DNA of 64,000 nucleotides from Fomitopsis serialis. Lineage: Eukaryota; Basidiomycota; Agaricomycetes; Polyporales; Fomitopsidaceae. A model generated the notes under the pieces. That model ran no database searches. It was not told the DNA's origin and worked only from the letters and a program-made list of their open reading frames with translations. Made by a program: the position numbers and the translations under genes. Below are positions 1 to 12,372 of the stretch, in pieces (position 1 is the first letter of the stretch; each line of letters starts with the position of its first letter). The stretch is from NCBI RefSeq assembly GCF_022376445.1, contig NW_025955023.1, forward strand, positions 165,359 through 229,358, read 5' to 3'.

Positions 1-619
1 CGTGTCGACCAGGCCGGTGAGCTCGCAGCAAACTACATCTACATGGGACAAATGGCCGTCCTGGGCAAGGATCCGGTCACCGGACCCCTAATTCAGGTGA
101 GAAGGCTGGTCTCCGGGCCACCGACTCAGTGTCTGATATGGCGCCTCGCTTTGTACGGCAGGACATGTGGGACCAAGAGAAGAAGCACCTCGCCGTCATG
201 AACAAGCTGCAAGGACAACACCGGGTCCGACCTACTGTTCTCTGGGAAGTCGCTCGCGCCGCAGGGTTTGGGCTCGGCGCCGTCACAGCCTTGATGGGGA
301 AGGAGGCTGCCATGGCGTGCACAGAAGCAGTAGAGACTGTCATCGGCGAGCACTACGATGAGTATGTCCCCTGCGCGTTCGCATGCCCGGTTTTGCTGAA
401 GTCGAGTGCAGCCAACTCAAAGAGATGGAGGACCTACCAGCAAACCATCCGAGCGTTCCAGTCTTGAAGTCCGTCATAGCAGAGTTCCGAGATGATGAAC
501 TTGAACACTTGGACATCGCAGTCGAAAACCACTCCCAGCGAGCGCCTGCGCACGCACTCCTCAGCACCGTGGTAGGTGCCGGGTGTAAGGCTGCGATAGA
601 ACTCTGCAAGCGCATATGA
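1..619 (+). CDS. COQ7: COQ7/CAT5 demethoxyubiquinone hydroxylase, 5' end outside window
   Basis: Mitochondrial di-iron hydroxylase of ubiquinone biosynthesis (5-demethoxyubiquinone to 5-hydroxy product). The N-terminus, including any transit peptide, lies before base 1. Three exons fit the family closely: 1-96 (starts [17 protein letters not shown]), 162-361 and 412-619, with GT-AG introns of 65 and 50 bp. The diiron ligands of the two EX6Y/EXXH-type halves are visible: E in RVDQAGE, E and H in WDQEKKH, E in MACTEAVE, and E/H in DDELEH. The join of exons 2 and 3 reads HYDDQLKEMED, matching the conserved HYNNQ region. The C-terminus ([12 protein letters not shown]) is the normal end of the family, so the 3' end is complete. 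Housekeeping gene; no damage seen. Confidence 0.93.
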
Positions 620-1317
620 CTGGCTGTACCATCACGGATGCTTAGAGAGGATAGTGTAGTTTAATGAATAATGGGCCTCTATGACGTGTACAGCGTTCAC
701 TCCGATTCCGTCGAGGGAGCAACGCGAGCCAACGATTGGTTCTTGAGCTTTCCTGACCAGTTCCATTTGTGCTTGAAAGAATTGGAGGGTCAGGATTGCG
801 CGGCATGAATCGTCAAAGCAACGCACGTCCTGGTTAGAAGACAGCCAATAGATGGCACCGGGAAAGATGACCAACCCAACAATGGTCTGCACCGTTAAAC
901 GCGGTGTGAAGCGGAAGCGTTGGTACGCTGTCTCCCGCTGTAGAGGGCGGTGTCAGCATTGGACAGTTCACTGAAGACGAACATACCATCTGGTTCCATC
1001 GCTCGATGGCGGGGTCGAGCTAGGGAGAGCGACCTGCTGAGTATGGCTAATTGGTGGTCAATGCCGAACAACTGACCTTCGTGTAGCCTTTAAAAGCCAT
1101 GTTCAACTCTCCAGACGATTGACATATGCAATTGGGAACATACCGTGTCCAGCCATAATGGTGTCCGTAGAAGTCAGTGGTGGTCGAGTGTTGACGTGAA
1201 GGTCACGGAGTGAGACTTGCCACCCAATTAGCCGCCCGCCCCTCTGCTTCTGACCACCACTGCGACCCTCTCGGTCGCACCTACTTTTTGCTTTCTTGAA
1301 CACAATTCGACTGCGAT
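620..1317. other. Intergenic region between COQ7 and the RNA-binding gene
   Basis: About 700 bp with normal CpG content. It should hold the COQ7 3' UTR and the promoter/5' UTR of the next gene. Open frames on both strands are short and show no domain; I see no further gene. Confidence 0.5.
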
Positions 1318-4195
1318 ATGTCCTATAATCGCGAATGGGACAAAGGGAAACAGCCAAGTGCTGACGGGCCATGGCAGTATCATGGCTCACATGGCGGTAT
1401 GCATCCGAGAGACGACGAGTATTTCGGTGACGGCAAGCGCAGGAAATTCAACAACGGAGTTCGTAGCAGTGTTTACTTGTGTAGACCTGTCCTGTAACCT
1501 CTTCACAGGGCTACGATGCCTCCCAAGGTTATGACCAAGGCTACGATGATGGCGCACACGACCTTGGCCACGGCCAAGGCTACGTCCAGGACTATGCTGC
1601 CGAAGACCGCTTCCAGAGAGGAGGCGGCGGCGGCGGCGGCGGCGGAGGCTACAGCAAGAAGAGGCTCGTACCCAGTGAACCGAGCCCCCATGTCATCTTT
1701 CTTGGACTTGATCCAGACTTTACCGAAGCCGATGTCCGTCTGTTCATCACCACTCTGCCGGAATAGGAGCACTGACATATGTACCATCAGCTTCAAGCAT
1801 ACCTCAGCAGCAACAGTTGTAGCGTCGAAACGGTGACCATCATACGAGACAGAACAACAGGCACTTGCCCCTTCGTCCCTGCCGTTCATGCAGTGCATTG
1901 ACGTTCTCTTCTTTCCGTGCCTTGGGCTTTCTTGCTTTCAAGGTCTCTCAAAGGGTTTCGGCTTCGCCCAGTTCACAAGCATCGCACATGCACGCGCGTT
2001 TGTCGATCCACTGTTCCCATTCATCCAGGTGCCCCCGCCTGCGTCTCATGGCGCGTCTGCTGCGAAAGCATTCTATACCGCACTTGAAGCCGGTGTGCCT
2101 GCTCCCCCGGGTGGCAGACGGGTCAAGATCGATTATTCGCAGAGTGCTAGTCCCAATGAACGACGTGGAAGGGGCCCCATGCAGTCGAACGAGGGTATGC
2201 GGGATATAGGGAACACACAGGCTCCTGTTCTGCTGTTTCGTGGTCTAGACCCGCTTTCGGGACCGCAAGCCATAGCCCAGGCCATGAAGAATGCGGCGGG
2301 CCCCGGAAAGGACGGCGCAAAGGGTATGCGGCGTATCATCCTCATCAAGGATAAGGTTACCATGGCTAGCTGGGGTTTTGCCTTCGTGGAGTTCGTCGAC
2401 GTCCAGGTACGTGGTTGGCCTCGTCAATTCGTCTGATGTACTTGATACTGTTTTGCAGTCTGCGTCAACCGTCCTAGGGCTGACGATGTCGCCGCAAATC
2501 CATCCAAATGGCTTCCGCATCTCTGACCGCCCGGTGGCTGCCTCCTTTGCCCATCCTGAGTCGTTTCAGCCGATTTCAGACTACGCGTTGAAAGATGAGT
2601 CGTGTATGATGTCTTCGTTAGCTCTGGGAGGCGTGGAAGAACAATGGGTGCGGTATTGGGACGAAGGTTCGATGGCCGCAGTGCTGGAATTCGAGGTAGC
2701 GGAGCCGATCCAACCGTCTACTACCGCGCCAGCCAAAGATAAGAAGGAGAAGAAACGAGCAAAGGGTTGGTCACAATATAGTGAAGTTCTTGTGCTGCCA
2801 CTCACGGGGGTTAATGCAGGTGACGGCCAGGCACATTTAGATCGTCCTGCAGCAGCATCCACGCTCCCTGTTTCGGACAAGCCAGTCACGTTGAGCCTGA
2901 AGGGAGGCTTGACAAACAAAGCTGGCGGTCCGAGTGCACTCAGCCTGGCACCCGCAAAGAAGGCCCCCGTCTCGTTGGCGTTCTCGGCCCATGAGGATGG
3001 TGCGCCTGGCGATGGAGATGACTCCGACGAAGAGCAGCAGAAGGCCGCTTCGGATGACCCCAAGGGTTGGTTTCATGCTTCGAGATGCATACGAATTGCA
3101 ATGTGGTATTCGGGGCGTTGACGTGTGGTTGTTGTGACATGCAGTGTTTGCCGCAAAGAAGGTGGCTCCTCTGATTGCGAGCAAGAAGGTATGTCAAGTG
3201 GACTTCCTCGTCAAGCGGTACTGAGTCGTTTATTCTGTCAGGTTGCGAACAATATTACCAAGTGGAACCAAGTCCAGGAAGTCCTACATGACGCTGCGCC
3301 CCCAGCTGCGCCCGAGCAGGTCTATAATGTCGGCCACCTTATACCGCGATCATCCTAACTGACTCGATTTGTGGGCAGGGTCCGTCCGCCACTGCATCCG
3401 CAAGCACATCGGTAGTGAAGCCGGTGGCCAAGGCAGCAACACCAGTGCCCGTGGAAGCTGATTACGAGTTCTCCGACACCACGAAGATGACATGCTTGCT
3501 ATGTGCTCGACAGTTCAAGACCCTTGAACAACTCAAGCGGCATAATAACGAATCTGATCTCCACAAAGTACGTTCTGCTTGTTCCCGGCGCGACGTCATT
3601 GACGCGAGGGGCATGGTCAGAAAAATTTCAAAGACGCGAGTCTTCGGGACATTGCACGCGAGAAGGTGGCAGCAATTCGTAGCAACACCGAACAACCGAA
3701 GTATCGCGATCGAGCTTCAGAGCGTCGCGTTATGCACAACCAGCCAGACGTCCCGTTGCCCGGTGAGGTAACGAACAAGGCGGTGGGCAAGAGGAAGCAC
3801 GCGGAAGGTCCTCCCAAGCCCCCTACACCTCCACCCGCGCCTGTTGAACCGGCCAAAGATCAGAACAATGTTGGCAACAAATTGTTGAAGATGATGGGTT
3901 GGAAGGAAGGAACTGGCTTGGGGACGGACGGCGAGGGCAGAGTGGATCCTATGTAGGCATTGGCTTTACGTGGTGACTCTGGGACTGACCACTGCTTGCG
4001 TGCCGCATAGCCAAACCGCGATCTATGCACAGGGTGTCGGTCTGGGTGCGAGCAAGGGCAAGGAGGTCGGCAAGTACGACAGCGGCTACGCTGGCTATGT
4101 ACACATGGCCCAGGACGCGGTGAGTGGGCTATCAAGTACACGGGGTGACCGTGTTGACGCGCCATGACCAGGCCCGCGAACGCTACGGGAGTTGA
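1318..4195 (+). CDS. RBM5/RBM10-like RNA-binding protein (2 RRM, C2H2 finger, G-patch)
   Basis: Likely nuclear pre-mRNA splicing factor related to RBM5/6/10. Predicted exons: 1318-1458, 1509-1733, 1791-1860, 1943-2406, 2459-3065, 3145-3188, 3242-3319, 3379-3567, 3621-3952, 4011-4119, 4172-4195 (about 760 aa; phases agree throughout). Order of domains: Gly/Tyr-rich N-terminus with a poly-Gly run; RRM1 (HVIFLGLDPDF ... KGFGFAQF); RRM2 (PVLLFRGLDP ... WGFAFVEF); the conserved block ending in a WVRYWDEG-type motif; a C2H2 finger MTCLLCARQF ... LKRHNNESDLH; and a G-patch (MGWKEGTGLG) near the C-terminus. The OCRE repeat of animal RBM5 is not obvious. Intron 3 (1861-1942) appears to use a GC donor, since only that restores the RRM1 frame. 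Start chosen at the first ATG in frame with the RRM. Confidence 0.85.
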
Positions 4196-4434
4196 TTCAG
4201 AATGCTGTATTTACGGATTGTCATAGAACACTGCAGAATAGTACTATTGATATGTTGTATGTCGCGCGCGAAGTGGGCTATCTAATCTCGTGATCGCGAC
4301 GGGATGGTGTCGCCACAGTTACCCATATCGAGAACTTAGACTACACCGCCGACCGCGCTCACCTCGAGTGGCCCGCTGCTTTCTTCGCTTCCTCGCACGC
4401 TCGCTGGGCCGAGCACTTTGCCCCCTGCCTGGCC

Positions 4435-7400
4435 ATGGATACCTTCTTCCGCAAGAAGAACCGCCCCCGGCAGTCCTCTCTTTCCTCCCCCGATGACCGT
4501 TCCCTCCGCCCGCTCTCTTACTCCTCCATAGCCACAAGCCGTTCCGGCGAGTCTACCCGTCAGTCTCGAGTGTCACCGTCTGTCTCTCCTCTTGAAAGTC
4601 AACATCCCCACCTGTCCAGTCTATCCCAACACCTCCATCGACTCGCCTCCGTCGATGAGTTCCAATTCCCGCGTCCCGACGACGAGCAGATTGAGGCCAT
4701 GTTCCAGAACATCATGCGCTCCCGAGGCCTGGAAGACCTCCCAAACGTCACTGTTGATCAGAAGTGGAGCATGGTCTGGAGCGACGAGCAGCTTAAGTGG
4801 AAGGAGGAGAGGCAGCGCGAGGAGCAGACTAGGAAACAGCACTATGCGCCCGGTCAGCCTGCCTCGTTTGTTGATGGAACTCCGGAGTGGTACATCAAAA
4901 GATTCCTCGACAAGACCATTACGCCCAAGCAGGCGATGGGTCTGGGCGTGTCGCTGAGGAGCAAGGATGTCGAGTGAGTCCGTTCCAGGCGAAGCCCGGC
5001 GCTCTGCTCACCGCGTCTTCAGTTGGTTCAAAGACTTCATATCCCTCCAAGGCACCTCCGTCCTAACACAGACTCTGCTCCACATAAGTCGCAAGGGTCC
5101 TCAGAGGTACGCAGCGACCCTTGCTTCAAACCAGACGCGTCCTAATACGCTCGTACAGACGGAAAGATGACATTGATCTCGAATACGAGATTGCGAAGTG
5201 TGTCAAGCACATACTCAATAACTCTGTGCGTTCTATCCCGTCGGACTTGATTTCACAAGTTGAATCGAGGGAACTGTAGGCTGCAATCAAAGATGCGACC
5301 AGCCACCCGCAAATTGTCATGCAATTCACCTCCTCGTTAAATAGCCCGCATCTGCCAACCAAGAAGATCGTGTTGGAGGTACTGACTGGTCTGGCGTTGC
5401 TCGAAAACGGTCAGATGGCGACACTCGTGTTGGAGGCCCTCGAGTCCCTTAGCACGTCCAATGGCGAGCCGTCGTCCTCCTATGCTTATTGGTTCAAGTC
5501 TCTCGAGTCCGTTCTCTCGGGCAGGGGCAAAATGGGCACTAGGGTCGGTGCAAGCGAAGAAGTCAAGAGAAATGCAGGACAGGACGGCTCACTGAACGAA
5601 TATGCGGTATGTCCGCAGCCTTGACTGTTGCACGCCCGAACTCTGACATCATTATAGGTGGCAAACCTGTTTCTAGTCCTCGCCATACTCAACCGCCCGA
5701 GCGAGCTCGATGTGCGCGTACATCAGCGGTCCCAGATGGACGCTGCAGGACTACAACGCATTCTGACGCTGTGTCGTGCTTTTGGCGTCCAGTCTGTCGA
5801 CTTTCCCATCGAGCAGATTGAGAATCGTTTCGCCGAGGATGAGGATAAGTTGAGGGCTCAGCTGGACTCACAGACGTTGCGTGATCTGTCAAGCGTCGAG
5901 GACGTATACGGCGCACTGAAGGTCAAGACTGATGACTCCAAGGCTCAAGACTATCTGCTGTCGATGCTGCAGCACTTGCTCCTTGTCCGCGAGGAAGGAC
6001 CGGACATGGTCCATACCTTCCAGGTCCTCGATACACTTGTCACCGATGTTGTCATGGACAAGCGATACAATCGCGGAGAGCAGAGACTCGGTCAATCGGT
6101 CGCCCGTATCATTGCGCAATTGAACGAGGCTGACCGATATCAGCAATCGAGGGGGATCTTGCGACAGCGAACAGTGCTGCACTGCAGTATCGACATGAGA
6201 AGGAGCTACTAGAAGCGGAAGTTGCACAGGGGTCAGACGGGCTGGTGGGTACGCTCAAGGAGAAGGTCGTGAAGCTCGAGGAGAAGCTGAAGGTCTCAAG
6301 AGAGAACACGTCGCGGCTCAAAGGTCAGTTGGATACGCAGAAGGCTGGCTATGAAGAGCAGATCGCACAGCTCGAGGCGCAGATCATGGAGCTCTTCCGG
6401 ATGCTCAAGGAGGTCGGGAAAGGTGTGAACAAGATCTTTGAGAACGCTGGCGGGATGGACCGCAAGTCCCTCATTGAGACACTCGAGAAGCACTTTGAGC
6501 GGAACAAGACGATTAGCATTTTGGAGGGGCGAGACAAGCGAAAGAAGAAGAAGGGCGAGCAGGGGGAAGACAGTGACGAAGACGATATGGAAGATGAAAC
6601 CACGCCCAAGAAAGCGGGGAGCCTCAGAAGGCGTCGCCCTTCGCAGTCCAAGGGTCGGGCCAAGTCCACGAAGACCACCAGTGTGGCGGAAGCCGCTGCC
6701 GCTGCGCACACATCACAGTTCATGGACGCCGACGATGCCCTTGTACAAGAACAGATTCAACAGCAGCTGGCGGAAGGTGCCATGGTACGTTTCTCTTCTT
6801 CCTCCGTCACTCTACCTTATTCATACGGAGTCAGTACCCTAACCGCAATGGACCGCTGGCAAGTCCTCGGAGCGTTCGAGGTTCCCCACGACGCAAGGAC
6901 AATATGCGCCCGCCACTGGGCGAATTCGTGGCATCGTCGTCAAAGCTCAGTCAAGTGCTTGCCCCTTCCGACGATCTTGCTAGTGAACGCAGTGTTGGCT
7001 CCGTCGCTGACGAAGACATCGAAAGTGACTTCGGGCGGACATCTTCGACTCGTAGCGGCTTCTCCACACTCACAGACCCCACCTCAGTCAGCTCTGCTAC
7101 CTCCGTCGACAGCAGTCGATTTTCAGCGTTCGGACCGGGAGAGCAAAGTAAATACCTTCCCATCTCGATAGATGAAGACGCAGCTGGTGCACCGCCGCCT
7201 CCTCCGCCTCCTCCACCGCCACCGCCTCCACCACCGCCGCCTCTCCCTGATGGCTTGTCAGCTCCTGGTTCCGGACCGCCCCCACCACCACCACCGCCCC
7301 CACCGCCGCCGCCTCCCATGGGGCGTATACCGATCCCTTCTTCTGCGAGCACCATCGTATCCCCAGCTCTTACATCTGGCTACCGAACGGGGACATCTTC

Positions 7401-9603
7401 TGCTGCTCCTTCCGCACCCAATTCTGCTCGATCGTCTACATTCCTTGGCCAGAACATTAGTAATCTGCTGTCAGCGCGTAAAGATTTGTCAATAACGCCA
7501 GGCACGAAGATGAAGCAGCTTCAGTGGGACAAGTTACCCCAGCAGCAGGCGGCGAAGACTGTGTTCAGTGACGAAGAGCCTTCGAAGGAAGAGCAGTGGA
7601 TGCGCAAACTTCAGTCGGATGGCGTATGGATGGAAATGGAGGAAGACTTCAAAGCTAAGCAGCTCGTGATCAATCTTATGGGTGAGTCTTCGTAGATCTA
7701 TCCCCATCTGCTCAATGGTTTACACCGTACGAAGCGAAACAAAAACGTGCTGAACTCAAGAGTGTGCTCGACCCACAAACGAAAAAGCGCGTCGGTATGT
7801 CGGTCCCTCTTACTTAATAGAGTGAGGACTGAGCACTGGGGCAGAGATTCTCATCCAGACCGTTAAGAGGCTGCAGCCGGAAGAGATAGCGATGAAGATC
7901 AGGCACTTCGACCAGGGAGTGTGTACCCCGGTGTTCTTGAGCGAACTCAAGCCCGTGTTACCGAATCCTGAGCAGGTACGCTTCAAACTATCTATCCCTT
8001 TTCGCTCTAAAACAATACTTCCAGGTCGGCAAGCTCAACGTTTACCGCCATGCAGACCCCGAAGAGCTTGCCGGTCTTCATCCTTCAGATCGATTGATGG
8101 TTCAGCTCATCAAGCTCGATCGTCTCGCGCCACGGATAGAAGGCATGTTATACAAGTGCACCTTCGAGGAGACATGGGCCTTACTTGACGATGTACGTCT
8201 TCTCCTCCCCTTACAATGGTGAAGATGTCGACAGCTGTGAAACCATAGAGCGCTCGAAAGCTATCAGAAGCCGGTAATGCACTGCTTCATGCGAAGCATT
8301 TCAAGGAGCTGCTAAGCGTAAGTCTTCCCCTTCAACGTCAGATTCTCACTAAAACCCATAGGCGCAAAGCTGATTCTCTTGATTGGAAACTACATGAATG
8401 GCACGGGTGTGAAGGGCGGCGCGTTCGGTTTCAGAGTGAGCAGCATCAATAAGGTATATATGATTCTCGAGGGCTCCAGGACTGCGCTCAGCAGCCACCT
8501 TTCGTAGTTGGTTGACACGAAGTCCGTACACAACACTACGCTTCTCCACTTCCTGGAGCGTACAGTGGCGAAGCATTTTCCTGACATGGAAGCCTTCTTG
8601 GACGAGTTGAGTGCTCCAGCAGAGGCGTACAGAGGTTGGTACTGTCTAAAGCGTGATTGATCAGGTGCTCATTGCGTTCTGCACAGTGAGCTTACAGGAT
8701 GTCCGTAAAAGTCTCGGAGAGCTACGCGAAGGTCTCAAATCGATACGTCGAGAATTGACAGAGCACTTCGCGGACGCCGAGCAAACGGACCGCTACGGAT
8801 CGCAGATGTGGGCATTTGTCAGAGAGGCCGCATCCCAAGTCGAAGATCTCGTGGATGATGTGAACAACGCCGACACAATCTATTCGGAGGTAGTCAAGTT
8901 CTACGGCGAAGATGTCAAGCAAATGAACTCGACCGAATTCTATGGTATCTTCAAAACATTTGTTACGTCTTACAGAGTAAGTTACATGGAACCCCAGTAA
9001 CTTACGAGTCTCACCGCCTGTGTCTTGTAGAAATGCAAGTCAGACAATCAAGCTATTGCCGATGAGCGGCTGGCGGCGGAGAAGAGAAGACAGGCTGCTG
9101 AAGAGTCGAAGGCCAATAGACAGAAGGCTCTCGAAGACAACACAGTGGAAGAGAGCGAGGACACGGCCGTCCTGGACAACCTATTGGAGAAGCTCCGGAG
9201 CGGCGACACAGTGGGGCGCAAGGCTCGACGAACGCGACCAAATACTGTGGCGCGCCCTGCAGCTCCTCTGTCACTCGATCCTGATGCACTCTTGGGAGTG
9301 GATATTAATCCCGGTAACACAACCGTAGACATCGCGAAGGATATGCTCGCGCGTCTCAAGTCGGATGGCTTCAGCACGCAGCCACCGCCGCCTTCCACTG
9401 TTACATCAATTCATCAAAGGCGAAGTCGACGCAGGCTGGATGCAGGTTCCGTGGACCTTCTGTCCGAGGAAGTGGATGCATTGGCTGCATCTGAACGCGA
9501 GGCAACGGTGCGTGCGATAGCTGATGATGGGGATTCAGCAACGGAGGAATCTACACTAGTCAATTCAGTTCTGGATGATGAGAGTGTGTCAGGTGTATCA
9601 TAG
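4435..9603 (+). CDS. Diaphanous-related formin (SepA/Bni1/Cdc12 type)
   Basis: Nucleates and elongates unbranched actin filaments for polarised growth and cytokinesis. Fifteen predicted exons: 4435-4973, 5023-5106, 5159-5225, 5280-5606, 5658-6090, 6144-6784, 6835-7681, 7735-7794, 7845-7975, 8025-8192, 8249-8317, 8370-8453, 8508-8634, 8687-8976, 9031-9603; total 4440 nt, about 1479 aa, all phases consistent. Domains in order: GTPase-binding/FH3 region (motifs FPRPDDEQIEAMFQ and WYIKRFLDK), coiled coil (about 6245-6440), basic/acidic linker, FH1 with two poly-proline blocks (7192-7318), FH2 (TKMKQLQWDKL, AMKIRHFDQ, LILLIGNYMNG, GGAFGFRVSSINKL), then a DAD-like autoinhibitory tail (VLDNLLEKLR followed by RKARR). 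Exon 12 begins at 8370 because this acceptor alone keeps the conserved FH2 frame. Complete and apparently functional; Rho GTPase control is inferred from GBD and DAD. Confidence 0.92.
7192..7318 (+). repeat. Poly-proline FH1 low-complexity codon tract
   Basis: Two runs of CCG/CCT/CCA/CCC proline codons separated by a short spacer, inside formin exon 7. In formins this segment binds profilin-actin. Synonymous codons are mixed, so the run is not a pure microsatellite and is less slippage-prone than a single-codon repeat. Confidence 0.9.
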
Positions 9604-10958
9604 TGTGCTTCGCTTGCCTCTATCTCTATAACTACATTGTTGTGATCATATCCTGGATACCCTTTTGTGCTGCATATATTGAGGGCATCTGATCTTAGTT
9701 GTATTGTACTGCCAGTTTACTGTGCATTGAATACAAATGTACTCACCATTTGTTGAAATGTGCTCTAATCAATGTACACATGCCTAGGCAAAGCTTGATA
9801 ATCACAACATGTGTGACCTCTGCAGTTTGCAAATTGGAACCAAGCACAACTTTTCCAAGGCAAGGAACTCAATATTACAGCAGAAATGATAAATTGACTT
9901 GTGGACCATGCCTGGCAATACAATTTCAGTTGTGATATCTGGGTCTGTCAAGAAACACATTGAATCAGCAGTGCTTGGACATTCTTTTGACAAATGCATT
10001 CATGTACACTAATCTGAGAGACTTCCATGCATTACTGAACCATTTAATTGAGAAACCATAGCAATAATCTGGCACAAGACATTCTAAAGAAGTTAGGAAG
10101 TATCATAGTAGTGACAGAGATGTTCACATTTATGTAGCTCATCATTCTCATTGTGGCAATACAAGAGGGAGGGATCATGGCACAAGAGCTACCAGAGAAG
10201 CTCACATTGCCTTATATGGTGGGCAACCTTCCAAATTCAGTAATTCACAGTAAAGTGAATGTCTGGTGCTTCATGCAGATAAATCACAAGATCTTCATAG
10301 AGCAATATGACATGTTTCTGAGCCTGTGACATGCACCAAACAAAGCCATATATGGAGTGTAAGCAGTAATATTATGTACAAGCATGAAAGTTAGCAATCT
10401 TGCCCATTCTGGCTCTGCTGGGGCAAAATAAAGCATTCTCCTGATGTTGGTTGACAGACTGTTGCACCCAAGCAATAGGTTCATCCTGAATGAGGACAAA
10501 CTTCTTCCTAGGTCCTGTGGTAGTAAGCTTAAGGCAATGAGCAATAGAATGTATAATTGAATAGTTATCACTGACCTTGAGTAATATCTGATAGCTGATT
10601 TGACTATGTAGGAAAGTATATCACTTGACTTTCCTAATATAGTAATAGACTTGTGTACTGAACTAACACCCTTAGTTAGTATATAACTTGATGACTGACT
10701 ATCACACTTGGATAATAAATTTGAGAACTATTAAAAAAGTAAGTGTCTAGCATACTTGTTGGTTAGTATTTAAGCTGATTTGCTATTCATTAAGCAAGTT
10801 TTACACAGAGCCAACTTGTGTAGCTATTTGGAGGTAAGCAGAGATTTTTTGCAAAGTAAGTCTGTGTGGGTAAACTGCCAGGATATCAGTATTATGATAT
10901 TGCAGACAAAGACTTACACATACAAGCATTGCTCCAGCTTTGGCAGAGATGCACAAAG
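9604..10958. other. CpG-depleted AT-rich region, no gene found
   Basis: Right after the formin stop the base composition changes: CpG almost disappears while TG and CA become common. Only short non-conserved open frames exist. I read it as old, decayed repeat DNA; no recognisable coding domain. Confidence 0.55.
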
Positions 10959-10959
10959 A

Positions 10960-11200
10960 CTTGCTGGGGAGAGGGCCATGGCTGGCAGTACTGTATCGGG
11001 CTGGGATCTCGGCCGGACAGTACTCGTCAGTTGACCCATGGCTCATTCCAGGTCTTACAAAACATACGCATAGAGAGGATGTGAGATCGACTGTATGCGT
11101 ATGTTTTGTAAGACTGGATGAGCCATGGGCGACTGACCGAGTACTGTCCGGCCGAGATCCCGCCGATACAGTATGATTCCATTGGTTTAGATACATGAGA
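10960..11200 (-). mobile_element. Helitron-like 3' end, copy D (split by a MITE)
   Basis: On the minus strand this is the conserved terminus also found at 13760, 27059, 27190 and 58254: a small GCCA...TGGC hairpin, about 11 nt, then a CAAG end next to a host T. On the plus strand it starts CTTGCTGGGGAGAGGGCCAT. The motif is interrupted at its TA by the MITE at 10991-11171 and resumes at about 11172 (TGATTCCATTGG), so the MITE is younger. The other end of this element was not found. Confidence 0.6.
10991..11171. mobile_element. Palindromic Tc1/mariner-type MITE with TA target duplication
   Basis: About 181 bp that folds into a near-perfect hairpin: the left arm starts CTGTATCGGGCTGGGATCTC and the right arm ends with its complement (GAGATCCCGCCGATACAG); arms are about 80 bp with a loop of about 20 nt near 11080. 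TA flanks both ends. No coding capacity. It keeps CpGs in a CpG-poor setting, suggesting recent arrival, and it sits inside a Helitron-like end. Confidence 0.8.
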
Positions 11201-11379
11201 AATATTCCAATTTAGTAAGTAAGCTGCCATGTATTGTGCATCTTGTATAAATTGCTATATTCAAAGGACACTGTCTGTCATGGTGAAGAACACAGACTTA
11301 CACTAAGACTTGCATATGGAATCATTATTGCCTTTGCTGGATATTCCAGTAATGCCTACTCTCAATGGTAATGGACCTT

Positions 11380-11530
11380 GGGTGAGAGAGTGGGAGGACA
11401 GCAAGAGAGTGGGAGGATCGACGGGAGAGTGGGAGGATGGGCGGGAGCCGGTTTTTGGTGGTGCAGTGGACGAGCGGATGGTGGGAAAGGGTGAGGGGGT
11501 GGCAGGGACGGGCAGGGCTGCAGGTGAGTC
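11380..11530. repeat. G-rich degenerate minisatellite
   Basis: Irregular repeats around GGGAGAGTGGGAGGA and related G-rich words. It opens long frames on both strands, but their composition is simple. A C-rich counterpart lies at 13380-13560. Confidence 0.55.
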
Positions 11531-11689
11531 CAAACCCACGTGAGCGAGCTCACTAACCGCATGCACAGGACATGGCACATGCAGAAAATGTGCATGACGA
11601 CCATGAGCATGCAGAGCCAATGCTCTGTGTGCAGGCATGGCGGACAAACACATGGCAGGCAGACAAGCGGCAAGTGGGCGGGTGGCAGT

Positions 11690-12372
11690 AGTGCATTGCA
11701 TGGGTATGGATAACCCATGTGGGTCATGGGTATGGGTATGCATGGGTATGGGTAGCCAAAATCTGACCCATGAACCCATGTGACCCATGGACTACTGCAG
11801 TGCTAATCCAGCAGTAGAATATGGTAACTGCTTGTCAGATAGTCTGTGCTGTGTATCAGTCAGCCTATATGGTAACCCTGAAGCTGCACTGGAGTTATTT
11901 GCAATGACAGTATGGTAAAGTTCCCTTTCAGCAACCAGAAGACAAAGTTTCATTAAGTTATGCTCCAATGAAAGATACACAGACTGCTGAAGTTGTCAAA
12001 ATGATGACAACAAGTGCATTACAGTGTGGGTGCCATCATGCTCAAAATAATCTGACCTTGTCTTTCTAACTCATAATGATAGCTACTCCAGTGCCATGTA
12101 TCTATGAGCTGAAATCCAAAATATGACCAGACTGAATCTTACCATGTAATTGTCCACGACGGACAGCCAGTGATACTGTTTACTTTAATCTTTTGCTAGG
12201 CATCTGTGACATGGCCACTCCTGATAGCGTAAGAAGGATCAGTATGGATACTGTGTCAAGGCCCTTTTGAGATGAACACTAGACCTGCAGTTCCAGTTTT
12301 ACATTTAGCATAGATGCATTGTTAGTTAATTCACTGAATCCAGGATTTCAGCAATGTAGTAGGGCTATGATC
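11690..12372. repeat. Dispersed repeat R2, copy 1 (with ATGGGT-rich head)
   Basis: Starts with interspersed ATGGGT/CCCATA words (11700-11790) and continues with unique-looking sequence. The same head and a diverged version of the following about 600 bp recur at 29790-30540, directly behind the Penelope-like relic. The two copies share the order of short blocks, for instance a CAGTATGGTAAAGT word near 11910 and 30040. Possibly a Penelope-like element tail; no coding potential seen. The solo LTR at 12373 is inserted at its right side. Confidence 0.5.

Noticed and set aside
1503..1898. 131-codon minus frame with poly-Ala
   Set aside because: Antisense of the Gly-rich exon of the RBM5-like gene.
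6951..7355. Gly-rich minus-strand frame opposite the formin FH1
   Set aside because: Complement of the poly-proline codons of a well-supported gene.
11303..11788. 161-codon His/Pro-rich frame on minus
   Set aside because: Produced by the G-rich minisatellite and ATGGGT words; no conserved motif.
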